Source of the DNA: Desulfobulbaceae bacterium
GTDB taxonomy: Bacteria; Desulfobacterota; Desulfobulbia; Desulfobulbales; Desulfocapsaceae
Direction of reading: 5' to 3'
Length of the DNA stretch: 33,253 nt
NCBI GenBank assembly: GCA_011391225.1
Contig: JAABQY010000007.1
Span: 1-33,253, forward strand
A model generated the notes under the pieces. It was given only the letters and a program-made list of their open reading frames with translations, was not told the DNA's origin and did no database searches. Positions 19,390 to 28,014 of the stretch are shown piece after piece. Within the stretch, counting starts at the first letter, position 1. Each line of letters starts with the position of its first letter. The translations under genes were made by a program, and so were the position numbers.

Positions 19390-20247
19390 ATGAAACAGTC
19401 AAGCGAAATTCGCGCCAAAATCGGCATGGTCAAATACCTTAACACAGCCCCCATTCACGAAAAATGGAAGAGTTCAGTTCAAAATGACCATTGGCAGATG
19501 ATAGAAGCCGCTCCAGCCATATTGAACCGCCTATTAGCTGAGGGACAAATCGACCTGGGATTTGTTTCGAGCTACGAATATGCTGCCCATCCAGATAGAT
19601 ATAAGATTCTTTCCGGACTTTCAATCAGTGCCAACGGGGCGGTGGGTTCGGTGTTTCTTTTTTCCCATGTCCCGATGGAGCACCTTGACGGCGCCCCGGT
19701 TCTTCTCAGTTCAGAGTCGGAAACCTCGGTCAGTCTGGTGAAAATTATCTTGGAGGACTTTTATCACGTTCGACCGGAATATATGACAGGCGATGTTCTG
19801 GCAGCCGGCGACAGAGACTATCAGGCCATACTGGCCATTGGCGACGATGCTCTTCGTCTTGTTGATAAGGCTACGTATCTTTATCAATTTGATCTTGGCG
19901 ATATTTGGAAGCGTGAAACCGGCTTACCTTTTGTTTTTGCAGTTTGTGCGGTGCGCGAGGATTTTTGCGAATTGCAGCCGGAGATACTGGTTGCGATTCA
20001 TCGGGAGTTGCTCAGGTGTCGCGATGAAGGCAAAGATGATCTCAAAGCCATTTGTCAATTATCGGCACCGCGTATTCCCATGTCGGAAAAAAGATGCTAC
20101 GAATATCTTTCAGCGATTGAATACGACCTCAATGCCCAGAAACGCAAGGCCCTGGAAACATTTTTCGGCTTTCTCATCAAAAGGGGCGATGTTGCGCAGC
20201 AGGCATTGCCTCTGAAAATAGTTTCAAACCTCTATAACTCGGGTTGA
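19390..20247 (+). CDS. mqnA: Chorismate dehydratase (menaquinone futalosine pathway)
   Basis: RAKIGMVKYLNTAPIHEKW...EAAPAILNRLLAEGQIDLGFVSSYEYAAHPDRYKILSGLSISANGAVGSVFLFSH; likely ATG 19390 rather than the TTG at 19363. Confidence 0.88.
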   Translation: MKQSSEIRAKIGMVKYLNTAPIHEKWKSSVQNDHWQMIEAAPAILNRLLAEGQIDLGFVSSYEYAAHPDRYKILSGLSISANGAVGSVFLFSHVPMEHLDGAPVLLSSESETSVSLVKIILEDFYHVRPEYMTGDVLAAGDRDYQAILAIGDDALRLVDKATYLYQFDLGDIWKRETGLPFVFAVCAVREDFCELQPEILVAIHRELLRCRDEGKDDLKAICQLSAPRIPMSEKRCYEYLSAIEYDLNAQKRKALETFFGFLIKRGDVAQQALPLKIVSNLYNSG

Positions 20248-20250
20248 TAA

Positions 20251-20835
20251 ATGAAATCGGTACATGAAAAGAAAAAGATTTTGCTTGGAATCACCGGGGC
20301 CAGCGGAATGCTTTTTGTTACCTCCTTTCTGGACACTCTTACCGGTCTGGATTTACTCGTGCACGGCATATGTTCGGCATCAGGCCGAAATGTTTTGAAA
20401 ATGGAACAAGGTCTTGAGCCGGAAGAACTGCCAGGAGTTTCCCACTGGTTTGACCATGAAGATCTCACCGCCCCGCCAGCATCGGGTTCGAGTGATTATG
20501 CTTCGATGGTGGTTTTGCCCTGCACTATGGGGTCGCTTGCGGCTATTGCCGGCGGATTGTCGCTGAACCTTATCCACCGGGCCGCAGATGTTATGCTTAA
20601 AGAACGACGCAGAGTAGTTCTTGCTGTGCGGGAAACGCCGTTTAATCGAACGCACTTAAAGAATATGTTGGCGGTTCATGATGCGGGGGCAGTTATTTGT
20701 CCCACTATGCCGAGTTATTATCTGCGCCCGCAAACGCTTGCCGAGGCGGCGCAAACCTATTCCTGGCGTCTGGCCGACCAGCTGGGTCTCGATATTCCCG
20801 AGAGAAAGAGATGGAGCGATCTGAATCAATCTTAA
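20251..20835 (+). CDS. UbiX-like flavin prenyltransferase
   Basis: KKILLGITGASGMLFVTSFLDTL...SSDYASMVVLPCTMGSLAAIAGGLSLNLIHRAADVMLKERRRVVLAVRETPFNRTHLKNMLAVHDAGAVICPTMPSYY. Confidence 0.92.
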   Translation: MKSVHEKKKILLGITGASGMLFVTSFLDTLTGLDLLVHGICSASGRNVLKMEQGLEPEELPGVSHWFDHEDLTAPPASGSSDYASMVVLPCTMGSLAAIAGGLSLNLIHRAADVMLKERRRVVLAVRETPFNRTHLKNMLAVHDAGAVICPTMPSYYLRPQTLAEAAQTYSWRLADQLGLDIPERKRWSDLNQS

Positions 20836-21689
20836 AAAAAATCGTTATCTTGCTGGAGATGATCCAGTTCAAACTGACGATTTTTGCCATGCCTTTTGCA
20901 TTTACCGGGGCGTTTCTTGCCGGACGAGGAGTACCGAAATGGTCAGCTCTGCTATGGGTGGTGCTCGCCATGGTTGGTGCAAGAACATGTGCCATGGGCT
21001 TCAACCGGATAGTCGATCGCAAATTTGACCAAAGCAATCCTCGGACTGCAGCAAGGGCTATTCCCGCTGGAGCAGTTAAGCCTTGGGAGGCCTGGGCTAT
21101 GGTCATCTTGGCGGGAATGCTGTTTTTCTTTTCATGTTTGCAGTTGAATACTTTGACCTTGCAGTTGTCGCCTTTTGCTCTCGGTTTGACACTCTTTTAT
21201 TCCCTTACAAAAAGGTTTACTTTTCTCTGCCATCTCATACTCGGGGTGGCCCTGGCCTTTTCACCTCTTGGTGGCTGGGTGGCGGTAGCAGGGACTTTAA
21301 CAGACTATCCCTATGCGCTTTCTCTCGGCGTCCTTTTCTGGGTAGCCGGTTTTGATACCATTTATGCCTGCCTGGACGCTGACTTTGATAGAAAAAACGG
21401 ACTCTATTCCCTGCCTTCACGGATGGGAAAGGGCAAGGCTTTTCGGTTGGCAGGCCTTTTTCATATCCTTGCCTTCGTCTTTTTTCTCCTCACCGGATGG
21501 CAGGCACACTTGAATATTTATTATTATGCAGGGCTGGTTCTGGCGGCGGCAGCGCTTTTCTATCAGCATATGCTGGTTAAGCCTGAAGATTTGTCGCGTA
21601 TTCAGGCATCTTTTTTTTCGATGAACGGTTTTATCAGCGTTACCATTTTTGTCGCCACCTTGCTTTCTCTTATGACCTTGGGGAAGTGA
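20811..21689 (+). CDS. UbiA-family prenyltransferase (putative menaquinone pathway)
   Basis: MERSESILKKIVILLEMIQFKLTIFAMPFAFTGAFLAGRG...CAMGFNRIVDRKFDQSNPRTAARAIPAG (aspartate-rich motif), FDTIYACLDADFDRKNGLYSLPSRMGKGKA; overlaps the ubiX-like gene by 25 bp. Confidence 0.9.
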   Translation: MERSESILKKIVILLEMIQFKLTIFAMPFAFTGAFLAGRGVPKWSALLWVVLAMVGARTCAMGFNRIVDRKFDQSNPRTAARAIPAGAVKPWEAWAMVILAGMLFFFSCLQLNTLTLQLSPFALGLTLFYSLTKRFTFLCHLILGVALAFSPLGGWVAVAGTLTDYPYALSLGVLFWVAGFDTIYACLDADFDRKNGLYSLPSRMGKGKAFRLAGLFHILAFVFFLLTGWQAHLNIYYYAGLVLAAAALFYQHMLVKPEDLSRIQASFFSMNGFISVTIFVATLLSLMTLGK

Positions 21690-21693
21690 CTTC

Positions 21694-22548
21694 ATGAATC
21701 TGCTGAAGATCATAGTATTGGCAATGATTATGGGTTCTTGCTCAACTCCTGTATGTGCCGTCAATGCAGCCGCAGCTATCGATCACAAGGCCCCGCAATA
21801 TGGAATAATTGACCCTGCCTTGCTGGTCACCGGTTATTCAGGCAAGGAAAATCTTCTTTACGATGTTTCCTGGACCGGCGGGATCAAAATTGGTGAATTG
21901 CACCTTCAGGTCAATGCTCTGCCTGATAGCGATGACGAATATGAAATACGAGCCACGGTCACAACCAAAAATGCCGCGATAAACCTTATCTATCCCATCA
22001 AAGACCTGCATGTTACAAAAGTCAGGGGTCCGAAACGGCTGCCTTATCACTACGAGATCTGGCAGCAGGAGGGATACAAGTATCGGGCCCATCGGGTGAT
22101 TGAGTATAATCAGGAGACTGGCAACATCAAATACACAAAAAATAACAAACTTGAAGGATTGTTTCAGGTTGACGGAGAAACCAATAATGAATTTTCCTCT
22201 TTTTTTAACAGCAGGCTCATGGATTTCCCTTTAGGCGGTGGATTTATCGTGCCAACCTTTGCTGATAAAAAACGAGTGGAAGTTCTAGTGAATGCGATTT
22301 CGACCAAGCGTTTCGATGAAACTCTCATTGGGCCTGTTACTACTGTAGAAATCATGCCGATAATGACCTTTAAAGGCTTATATGATAAAAAGGGCGATAC
22401 GGTGATTTGGTATACTAATGATGAATGCAGAGTGCCGGTAATGATACATTCAAAAATTATCATCGGCTCCCTTACTGCCGAATTAACAGCTTATGAAAAT
22501 CCAGCCTGTACCCGCTATCCGGCTGCAGCTGCGAAAAATAATAAATAA
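21694..22548 (+). CDS. DUF3108 domain-containing exported protein
   Basis: Signal peptide; [24 protein letters not shown]...[25 protein letters not shown]...[26 protein letters not shown] pattern. Confidence 0.75.
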   Translation: MNLLKIIVLAMIMGSCSTPVCAVNAAAAIDHKAPQYGIIDPALLVTGYSGKENLLYDVSWTGGIKIGELHLQVNALPDSDDEYEIRATVTTKNAAINLIYPIKDLHVTKVRGPKRLPYHYEIWQQEGYKYRAHRVIEYNQETGNIKYTKNNKLEGLFQVDGETNNEFSSFFNSRLMDFPLGGGFIVPTFADKKRVEVLVNAISTKRFDETLIGPVTTVEIMPIMTFKGLYDKKGDTVIWYTNDECRVPVMIHSKIIIGSLTAELTAYENPACTRYPAAAAKNNK

Positions 22549-22586
22549 ATTCTCACTTTATATTTTTTTACAAGGAGCAGGACAAT

Positions 22587-23480
22587 ATGACTACACCGGT
22601 ACTCTTGACAGATTTTCCGAATCTCGTTCTTAAACATCGTGGAAAAGTTCGGGATATGTACGAGATCCCAGGACATGCCGACAAACTGCTTATGGTCGCC
22701 ACAGACAGGATCTCCGCCTATGATGTCGTCATGAACGAGGCTATCCCAGGCAAGGGCGCAGTGCTGACACAACTGTCTCTCTTTTGGTTTCAGCTGTTGG
22801 ATGGGATAGTTGAAAACCATTTACTTACTGCTGTTGTTGAGGAATATCCCGAGATTTGCCGAGTGTACGCTGACCAATTATCGGGACGATCCATGCTCGT
22901 TAAAAAGACCCAGCCGCTTTCTATTGAATGTATTGTCCGAGGCTACCTTTCCGGTTCGTTTTGGAGTGCTTATAAAAAAGATCCGATTGTCTGCGGTTTT
23001 CAGTTGCCAAAGGGTATGAAGGAGTCGGATAAATTGCCGCAACCTCTTTTCACCCCCTCCACTAAGGCAGCCCTTGGCAGTCACGATGAAAACATCTCTC
23101 TAGCCCAGACTGAGGCTTTGCTGGGGACACATAAAGCCAATAAAATAAGCCACATATGTGTCGCGCTCTACAAAAAAGCCGCCGACTACGCTCTTACAAA
23201 AGGCATAATAATTGCCGACACAAAGTTTGAACTTGGCGAAAAGGATGGCAACCTCATTCTGATAGATGAGGTGCTGACCCCTGATTCCTCACGCTTTTGG
23301 CCGGTCGATAAATATACCTCCGGCAAATCACAGCCGAGTTTTGATAAACAGTATCTTCGCGATTATCTTTCTACGCTTGACTGGGATAAAAATCCGCCAC
23401 CTCCGACTTTGCCGGAAGAAATCGTTAATAAAACTCGCATACGTTATGAGGAAGCTGTAGAGAAGATAACCGGAATATAG
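22587..23480 (+). CDS. purC: Phosphoribosylaminoimidazole-succinocarboxamide synthase
   Basis: [52 protein letters not shown]...[26 protein letters not shown]...[57 protein letters not shown]. Confidence 0.97.
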   Translation: MTTPVLLTDFPNLVLKHRGKVRDMYEIPGHADKLLMVATDRISAYDVVMNEAIPGKGAVLTQLSLFWFQLLDGIVENHLLTAVVEEYPEICRVYADQLSGRSMLVKKTQPLSIECIVRGYLSGSFWSAYKKDPIVCGFQLPKGMKESDKLPQPLFTPSTKAALGSHDENISLAQTEALLGTHKANKISHICVALYKKAADYALTKGIIIADTKFELGEKDGNLILIDEVLTPDSSRFWPVDKYTSGKSQPSFDKQYLRDYLSTLDWDKNPPPPTLPEEIVNKTRIRYEEAVEKITGI

Positions 23481-23505
23481 GGTCGGCTGGTCAAGGGTTG
23501 TCTCT

Positions 23506-24405
23506 TTATGATTCGTCTTCGAGGCAATAACGGAGAACTGCTTCGAGGGATTGATCCTGGAAATTGTAATCAGCTTCGAGGAGGACTTTAGGGGTAACTC
23601 TCGCACTGCAGAGGAGCATCTCTTCTGCCATCTGGCCAAATAGTAATTTCACCACGAACTCTGGAATTTTTAAGAGTGCAGGGCGATGGAGTATTCGGCA
23701 TAGGGTTTCAGTGAGAATTCTGTTATTGGTCGGAATCGGACTGACAACATTCACCGGTCCTTGGATAGTTGATTGTTTGATGATAAAATCAACTATTGCC
23801 ACCAAATCTCGTATGCTTATCCAGCTAATGAATTGTTGTCCATCGCCAAGCCTCGCGCCAAGATACGCCTTGAAGGGAGGAACCATTTTACGCAGTGCCC
23901 CGCCTTTTGGACTGAGAACCATGCCAAAACGAAGATTGACCGTGCGAATACCCATCACCGACAATCGTTTGGTTTGTTTTTCCCATTGATGGCAGACATC
24001 GGCTAGAAAACCGTAGCCCAGCGGACTGTCCTCGTTAAAGATTTCATCCATGCTGTGGCCATAGAAACCGATGGCCGAGGCGCATAAAAAGACCTTTGGT
24101 TTGATCGGCAACATGGAGATGTAGTCGATGAGCTGTCTAGTCCCCTCTATTCTGCTGGTGAAAATTCTTTCCTTCCTTGTAGCTGTCCACCGACCTTCCG
24201 CTACATTTTCTCCTGCCAGATGGATGACAGTGTCAAAAACGCTTTCCGTGTTTGTCGGCAGGAGCTGGGTGGCCCAGACTTGAGTCTGCGTAGATCCCTC
24301 GTTTCGCTTCAAGCATTGTATGGAATGGCCATGTTGAAAGAGATAATCGATCAAGGCATTGCCAATCAAGCCGGAACAACCGGTCACCAACGTTTTCATA
24401 TTCAC
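23506..24405 (-). CDS. TIGR01777-family epimerase (SDR39U1-like)
   Basis: MKTLVTGCSGLIGNALIDYLFQHGHSIQCLKR...VIHLAGENVAEGRWTATRKERIFTSRIEGTRQLIDYI...FLCASAIGFYGHSMDEIFNEDSPLGYGFLADVCHQWE...LRFGMVLSPKGGALRKMVPPFKAYLGARLGDGQQFISWI. Confidence 0.92.
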   Translation of the reverse strand: MNMKTLVTGCSGLIGNALIDYLFQHGHSIQCLKRNEGSTQTQVWATQLLPTNTESVFDTVIHLAGENVAEGRWTATRKERIFTSRIEGTRQLIDYISMLPIKPKVFLCASAIGFYGHSMDEIFNEDSPLGYGFLADVCHQWEKQTKRLSVMGIRTVNLRFGMVLSPKGGALRKMVPPFKAYLGARLGDGQQFISWISIRDLVAIVDFIIKQSTIQGPVNVVSPIPTNNRILTETLCRILHRPALLKIPEFVVKLLFGQMAEEMLLCSARVTPKVLLEADYNFQDQSLEAVLRYCLEDES

Positions 24406-24734
24406 GTATCCCTTTATTATTGTGTTGAATGAGTGTCAGCGGTGTCGTAATGGTGCAGCCATTCGATAATCGACGCGCAGACCTGCTCCTGGGTGAGTTT
24501 CGAACTTTAAATTGTAATGTCAATTACATCCATGGTTGAAGCTTCTGTGGCCGGTTTTAAGACAAAAGAAAGGATTATAAGTTAAAAAGAATTACATGTT
24601 AAGCATGAGCAGTCAATCGGAAAAGAGAGTGAAAAATAATGCCGCCGAATTTAACATCGAGTAAAGTGATTTTATAGTAAAGTTATAGGATGTATTGACG
24701 CATTTGACCACTGGATTTTTAAGAGGAAAACGAC

Positions 24735-25064
24735 ATGGAAATCTGGAATAAACTGACTGCCTGGTTTGATTCAACACACCTGCAAGAACAAATCAGAGAT
24801 GTAGATTACATCAGATTGTTTACCAATCCATGGTTTATTGTCCCCTTTGGTCTTATGATTGGCTACATGGTTTATAAACAAAAATGGAAAGATATAATAA
24901 TTATAGCCATTTTTGTTGCAGTTTGGTGGGTGTCGGGAACCCCCTATATGGACACGCTCCTTGTCAAAGGGGAAATACAGATTGAGAAGATCCTGCCGGT
25001 GATATTTGGCGGTGCTGGTGCTGTGGGTGTGGTAATTTATCTTCTCTTTGGTCGATCGGATTAA
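24735..25064 (+). CDS. Small hypothetical membrane protein (about 3 TM segments)
   Basis: 109 aa with hydrophobic stretches WFIVPFGLMIGYMVY, DIIIIAIFVAVWWVSG, ILPVIFGGAGAVGVVIYLLFG; RBS AAGAGG; 12 nt upstream of the next gene. Confidence 0.75.
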   Translation: MEIWNKLTAWFDSTHLQEQIRDVDYIRLFTNPWFIVPFGLMIGYMVYKQKWKDIIIIAIFVAVWWVSGTPYMDTLLVKGEIQIEKILPVIFGGAGAVGVVIYLLFGRSD

Positions 25065-25076
25065 ACGAGGTATACT

Positions 25077-26150
25077 ATGCAGTTTCGCAATGGTATATTC
25101 ATCATTACCGAGGAAGATCACTGCCCACTCTACAATGTGCGGGAAGAATTGAGGGTCAGTGAAGGCATTTTATCCCTGCCTGCGGGCAAACCGACTTGTC
25201 TGGTCCTTGCCCGAGAAATCATAAGCTTGGCATCTGCCGATAAAAGCTTTGAGAATAATGCCCTTGGAGGTACCTCAAAAGCAAAATTCGAATGCGGCGG
25301 CTGCGTTGGACTGATCCGCTTTGAATATAAAAAAGAGAAAGAGTTTGCTACGTTGCAGATGAAATTGCTGGCGGCGGCCGAGCGGAGAGAAAAGATAAAG
25401 GAGACGGCAGGATTTGCCGGACTGCTTCGGAGGATTGACATTTTTTCACCTTTGTCCAGTGATGATTTACTCGATCTTGCAACCCTTCTTGAACTTGCTG
25501 AGTATCCTTGGCAGTTTCCAATTACTCAGAAGGGGGACCCGGGGAATCGACTCTATATTCTGCTTTCCGGCACGGCAGAAGTCATTGATGATCATGGCAT
25601 AACCCTGGCTGAATTGGGGCGGGGGGAAGTCTTCGGTGAGATGAGCCTGCTATCTGGAGAAAGAGTATCGACCACTATTATGGCCGCTGAAACATGCCAA
25701 GTGGCTGTGATGAATCATAAGAATTTCCGTCACATCCTCATCCGTTTCCCTACACTCCAAGTCTTTTTTTACAAATTACTGGTCAGTCGAATCACCAAAA
25801 TGAATCTCCAGCGGGCAGAAGAACTCGCCTCTGGGATGGTTGGCCAATTGACGGATATCTCAGTGGTCGAATTGTGTCAGATGATCAACGTCAATCAGAA
25901 AACCGGCATCCTGAATATCGAGATTGAAGAAAAAAGGGCAGTGATCATGTTCAATGAAGGCGAACTGGTGTATGCCGAGCTCAATGGATTGGTTGGCAAA
26001 GAGGCCTTTTATCATATTTTGACCCTAAGCAGTGGCCGCTTCAAATTTACCCAAGGGTTGACGGTGAAAGAAAAACGCCGTGATGTCATCGGTGGATTCA
26101 TGGGCATGCTCATGGAAGGGATGAAACGTCTTGACGACAGAAATTATTAA
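25077..26150 (+). CDS. Cyclic nucleotide-binding domain protein with C-terminal DUF4388 (PATAN)
   Basis: CNB: QKGDPGNRLYILLSGTAEVIDDHGITLAELGRGEVFGEMSLLSGERVSTTIMAAETCQVAVM; PATAN: LTDISVVELCQMINVNQKTGILNIEIEEKRAVIMFNEGELVYAELNGLVGKEAFYHILTLSSGRFKFTQ; no HTH seen. Confidence 0.88.
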   Translation: MQFRNGIFIITEEDHCPLYNVREELRVSEGILSLPAGKPTCLVLAREIISLASADKSFENNALGGTSKAKFECGGCVGLIRFEYKKEKEFATLQMKLLAAAERREKIKETAGFAGLLRRIDIFSPLSSDDLLDLATLLELAEYPWQFPITQKGDPGNRLYILLSGTAEVIDDHGITLAELGRGEVFGEMSLLSGERVSTTIMAAETCQVAVMNHKNFRHILIRFPTLQVFFYKLLVSRITKMNLQRAEELASGMVGQLTDISVVELCQMINVNQKTGILNIEIEEKRAVIMFNEGELVYAELNGLVGKEAFYHILTLSSGRFKFTQGLTVKEKRRDVIGGFMGMLMEGMKRLDDRNY

Positions 26151-26155
26151 AACAA

Positions 26156-26977
26156 TTGGTTGTGATTGAACAAAGTAACTCATTGGCACTCCATTCAGGC
26201 GGTATGAGCAGAAGGGCGGTAAAAAAAGAATTGCTCATCGCTCTTGAACAATCAGGTCTTAAAGATCTCTTCCGATTTCTTGACAATCATCCGCCGCATC
26301 TGCTCCTCAATTCCCTTTTTATAGCACTTTGTAATCCATTGGAACAGGTGCGCTGGCATGCAGTGTGTGGATTTGGTCGGATTGTTCCAGTTATGGCAGA
26401 CAAAGACCCGGAGTCGGCGAGGATAGTTATGCGGCGTTTTCTTTGGTCCTTAAACGATGAATCCGGAGGAATTGGCTGGGGATCTCCGGAAGCCATGGCC
26501 GAGATTATGTTTCACAGTGCTCTGCTGCGCCGCGAATATTTGCATATGCTCGTTTCATATATGCATGAAGACGGTGTGGAACTGTATCAAGATGGTAATT
26601 ATCTGGAGCATCCTCTCCTGCAGCGAGGCTTGTTGTGGGGAATCGGCAGGCTGTGTCAAGGGCATACATCAGAAATGGTGGACAGACACTTGGTTGATGA
26701 TATAGTTGCCTATTTGTCTTCTTCTGATCATCAGGTTGTTGGTTTGGCAATCTGGTGTTTAGGAATCTTGGGGGGGAGTGCTGCTGCAGGAAAAATCGCC
26801 AGTTTTCTAGACCATCATGTTGAAATTCAATTGTTTCTCGACTACACCTCGCAGACCGTAACAGTTGCACAACTTGCTGAAGGGGGTCTGGCGCGGATCC
26901 GGGCGGCAGAAATGGGTGGCGATGGCTGCGCGCAATCACATCGGCCGATTGCTCGAAGCCGTATTCGGGATGACTGA
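26156..26977 (+). CDS. DVU0298-like HEAT-repeat protein
   Basis: SRRAVKKELLIALEQSGLKDLFRFLDNHPPHLLLNSLFIALCNPLEQVRWHAVCGFGRIVPVMADKDPESARIVMRRFLWSLNDESGGIGWGSPEAMAEIM...YLEHPLLQRGLLWGIGRLCQ. Confidence 0.7.
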   Translation: MVVIEQSNSLALHSGGMSRRAVKKELLIALEQSGLKDLFRFLDNHPPHLLLNSLFIALCNPLEQVRWHAVCGFGRIVPVMADKDPESARIVMRRFLWSLNDESGGIGWGSPEAMAEIMFHSALLRREYLHMLVSYMHEDGVELYQDGNYLEHPLLQRGLLWGIGRLCQGHTSEMVDRHLVDDIVAYLSSSDHQVVGLAIWCLGILGGSAAAGKIASFLDHHVEIQLFLDYTSQTVTVAQLAEGGLARIRAAEMGGDGCAQSHRPIARSRIRDD

Positions 26978-27141
26978 TACACTCCGCCATGATGAACACT
27001 GCGACCTCCGCCGCCAGTTGTGCCATGGGAAAACTCTTGTCTAGTATGGCATTGCCTCGATTAAGCAGCTGGATCGGTTGCAAATAAACATGAGAACCAG
27101 CTGGTTCACCCATTATCCTATTGAGCTAATCACAGACACCG

Positions 27142-27996
27142 GTGTATAAAGACTATCCTTTTACGAGCAACTATCTCAGTGTCCGAGGTGGTCGACTGCA
27201 CTATATTGATGAGGGCACCGGTTCGGTCATTGTCATGGTGCATGGCAATCCAACCTGGTCGTATTATTATAGAAATCTGATCGCCCATTTTCGACTGAAC
27301 CATCGGGTGATAGCTATTGATCACATGGGCTGCGGTCTTTCCGACAAACCACCTGACTATCCCTATTGTCTTGCCATACATATTGAAAATCTAGAGACTT
27401 TGCTTGTTCATTTAGGGATTGAGCGATTTTCCCTTATCGTACATGATTGGGGTGGGGTGATAGGCTTCGGCTGTGCCGTGCAACGCCTTGACCAGATAGA
27501 CAAAATTGCCCTGATGAATACTGCAGCTTTTCGTTCAACCAGATTTCCCTGGCGTATTCGCCTTTGCCGTCTGCCGGTACTAGGAGAAATTATTGTCCGA
27601 CTATTTAACGGTTTTGCTGGCCCGGCGTGCCATATGGCTGTTGTAAATAAGCTTGCTGAAGAAACCGCCAGGAATTATCTGGCACCTTACAACAGCTGGA
27701 ACAACCGAGTGGCAATTGCCAGATTTGTTCAAGATATCCCAATGCATAAAAATCATCGGAGCTATGCCCGACTGGTTGAAATTGAAAATCGCCTGCTACT
27801 TTTGCGGGACCAGAAGACACCTCTTCTCATTCTTTGGGGTGGAAAAGATTTTTGCTTTAACGATCACTTTTATAAGGAGTGGCAAAGACGTTTTCCAAAG
27901 GCCGAAAGTCACTATTTTATCGATGGAGGACATTACGTCCTGGAGGATAAAATCGTCGAAATTCTCCCCATCCTTACGCGATTTTTCACCAAGTGA
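27142..27996 (+). CDS. oleB: OleB-like alpha/beta hydrolase (beta-lactone decarboxylase family)
   Basis: GTG start; YPFTSNYLSVRGGRLHYIDEGTGSVIVMVHGNPTWSYYYRNLI...IDHMGCGLSDKPPDYPY...LIVHDWGGVIGFG; followed directly by oleC and oleD homologues. Confidence 0.88.
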   Translation: MYKDYPFTSNYLSVRGGRLHYIDEGTGSVIVMVHGNPTWSYYYRNLIAHFRLNHRVIAIDHMGCGLSDKPPDYPYCLAIHIENLETLLVHLGIERFSLIVHDWGGVIGFGCAVQRLDQIDKIALMNTAAFRSTRFPWRIRLCRLPVLGEIIVRLFNGFAGPACHMAVVNKLAEETARNYLAPYNSWNNRVAIARFVQDIPMHKNHRSYARLVEIENRLLLLRDQKTPLLILWGGKDFCFNDHFYKEWQRRFPKAESHYFIDGGHYVLEDKIVEILPILTRFFTK

Positions 27997-28014
27997 CATG
28001 ACAGGAGCGGGCAG

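Noticed and set aside
24417-24512. Minus-strand open stretch SSKLTQEQVCASIIEWLHHYDTADTHSTQ*
   Set aside because: Looks coding-like but lacks a start codon and is preceded by a stop; too short to assign as a gene remnant.
24513-24528. Inverted repeat TGTAAT-gtca-ATTACA
   Set aside because: Only 6-bp arms in AT-rich DNA, no second copy noticed; insufficient for an operator call.
26505-27113. 202-aa minus-strand ORF opposite the HEAT gene
   Set aside because: Mostly antisense to a conserved protein; only its N-terminal part lies in unexplained DNA, which is noted as a weak finding instead.
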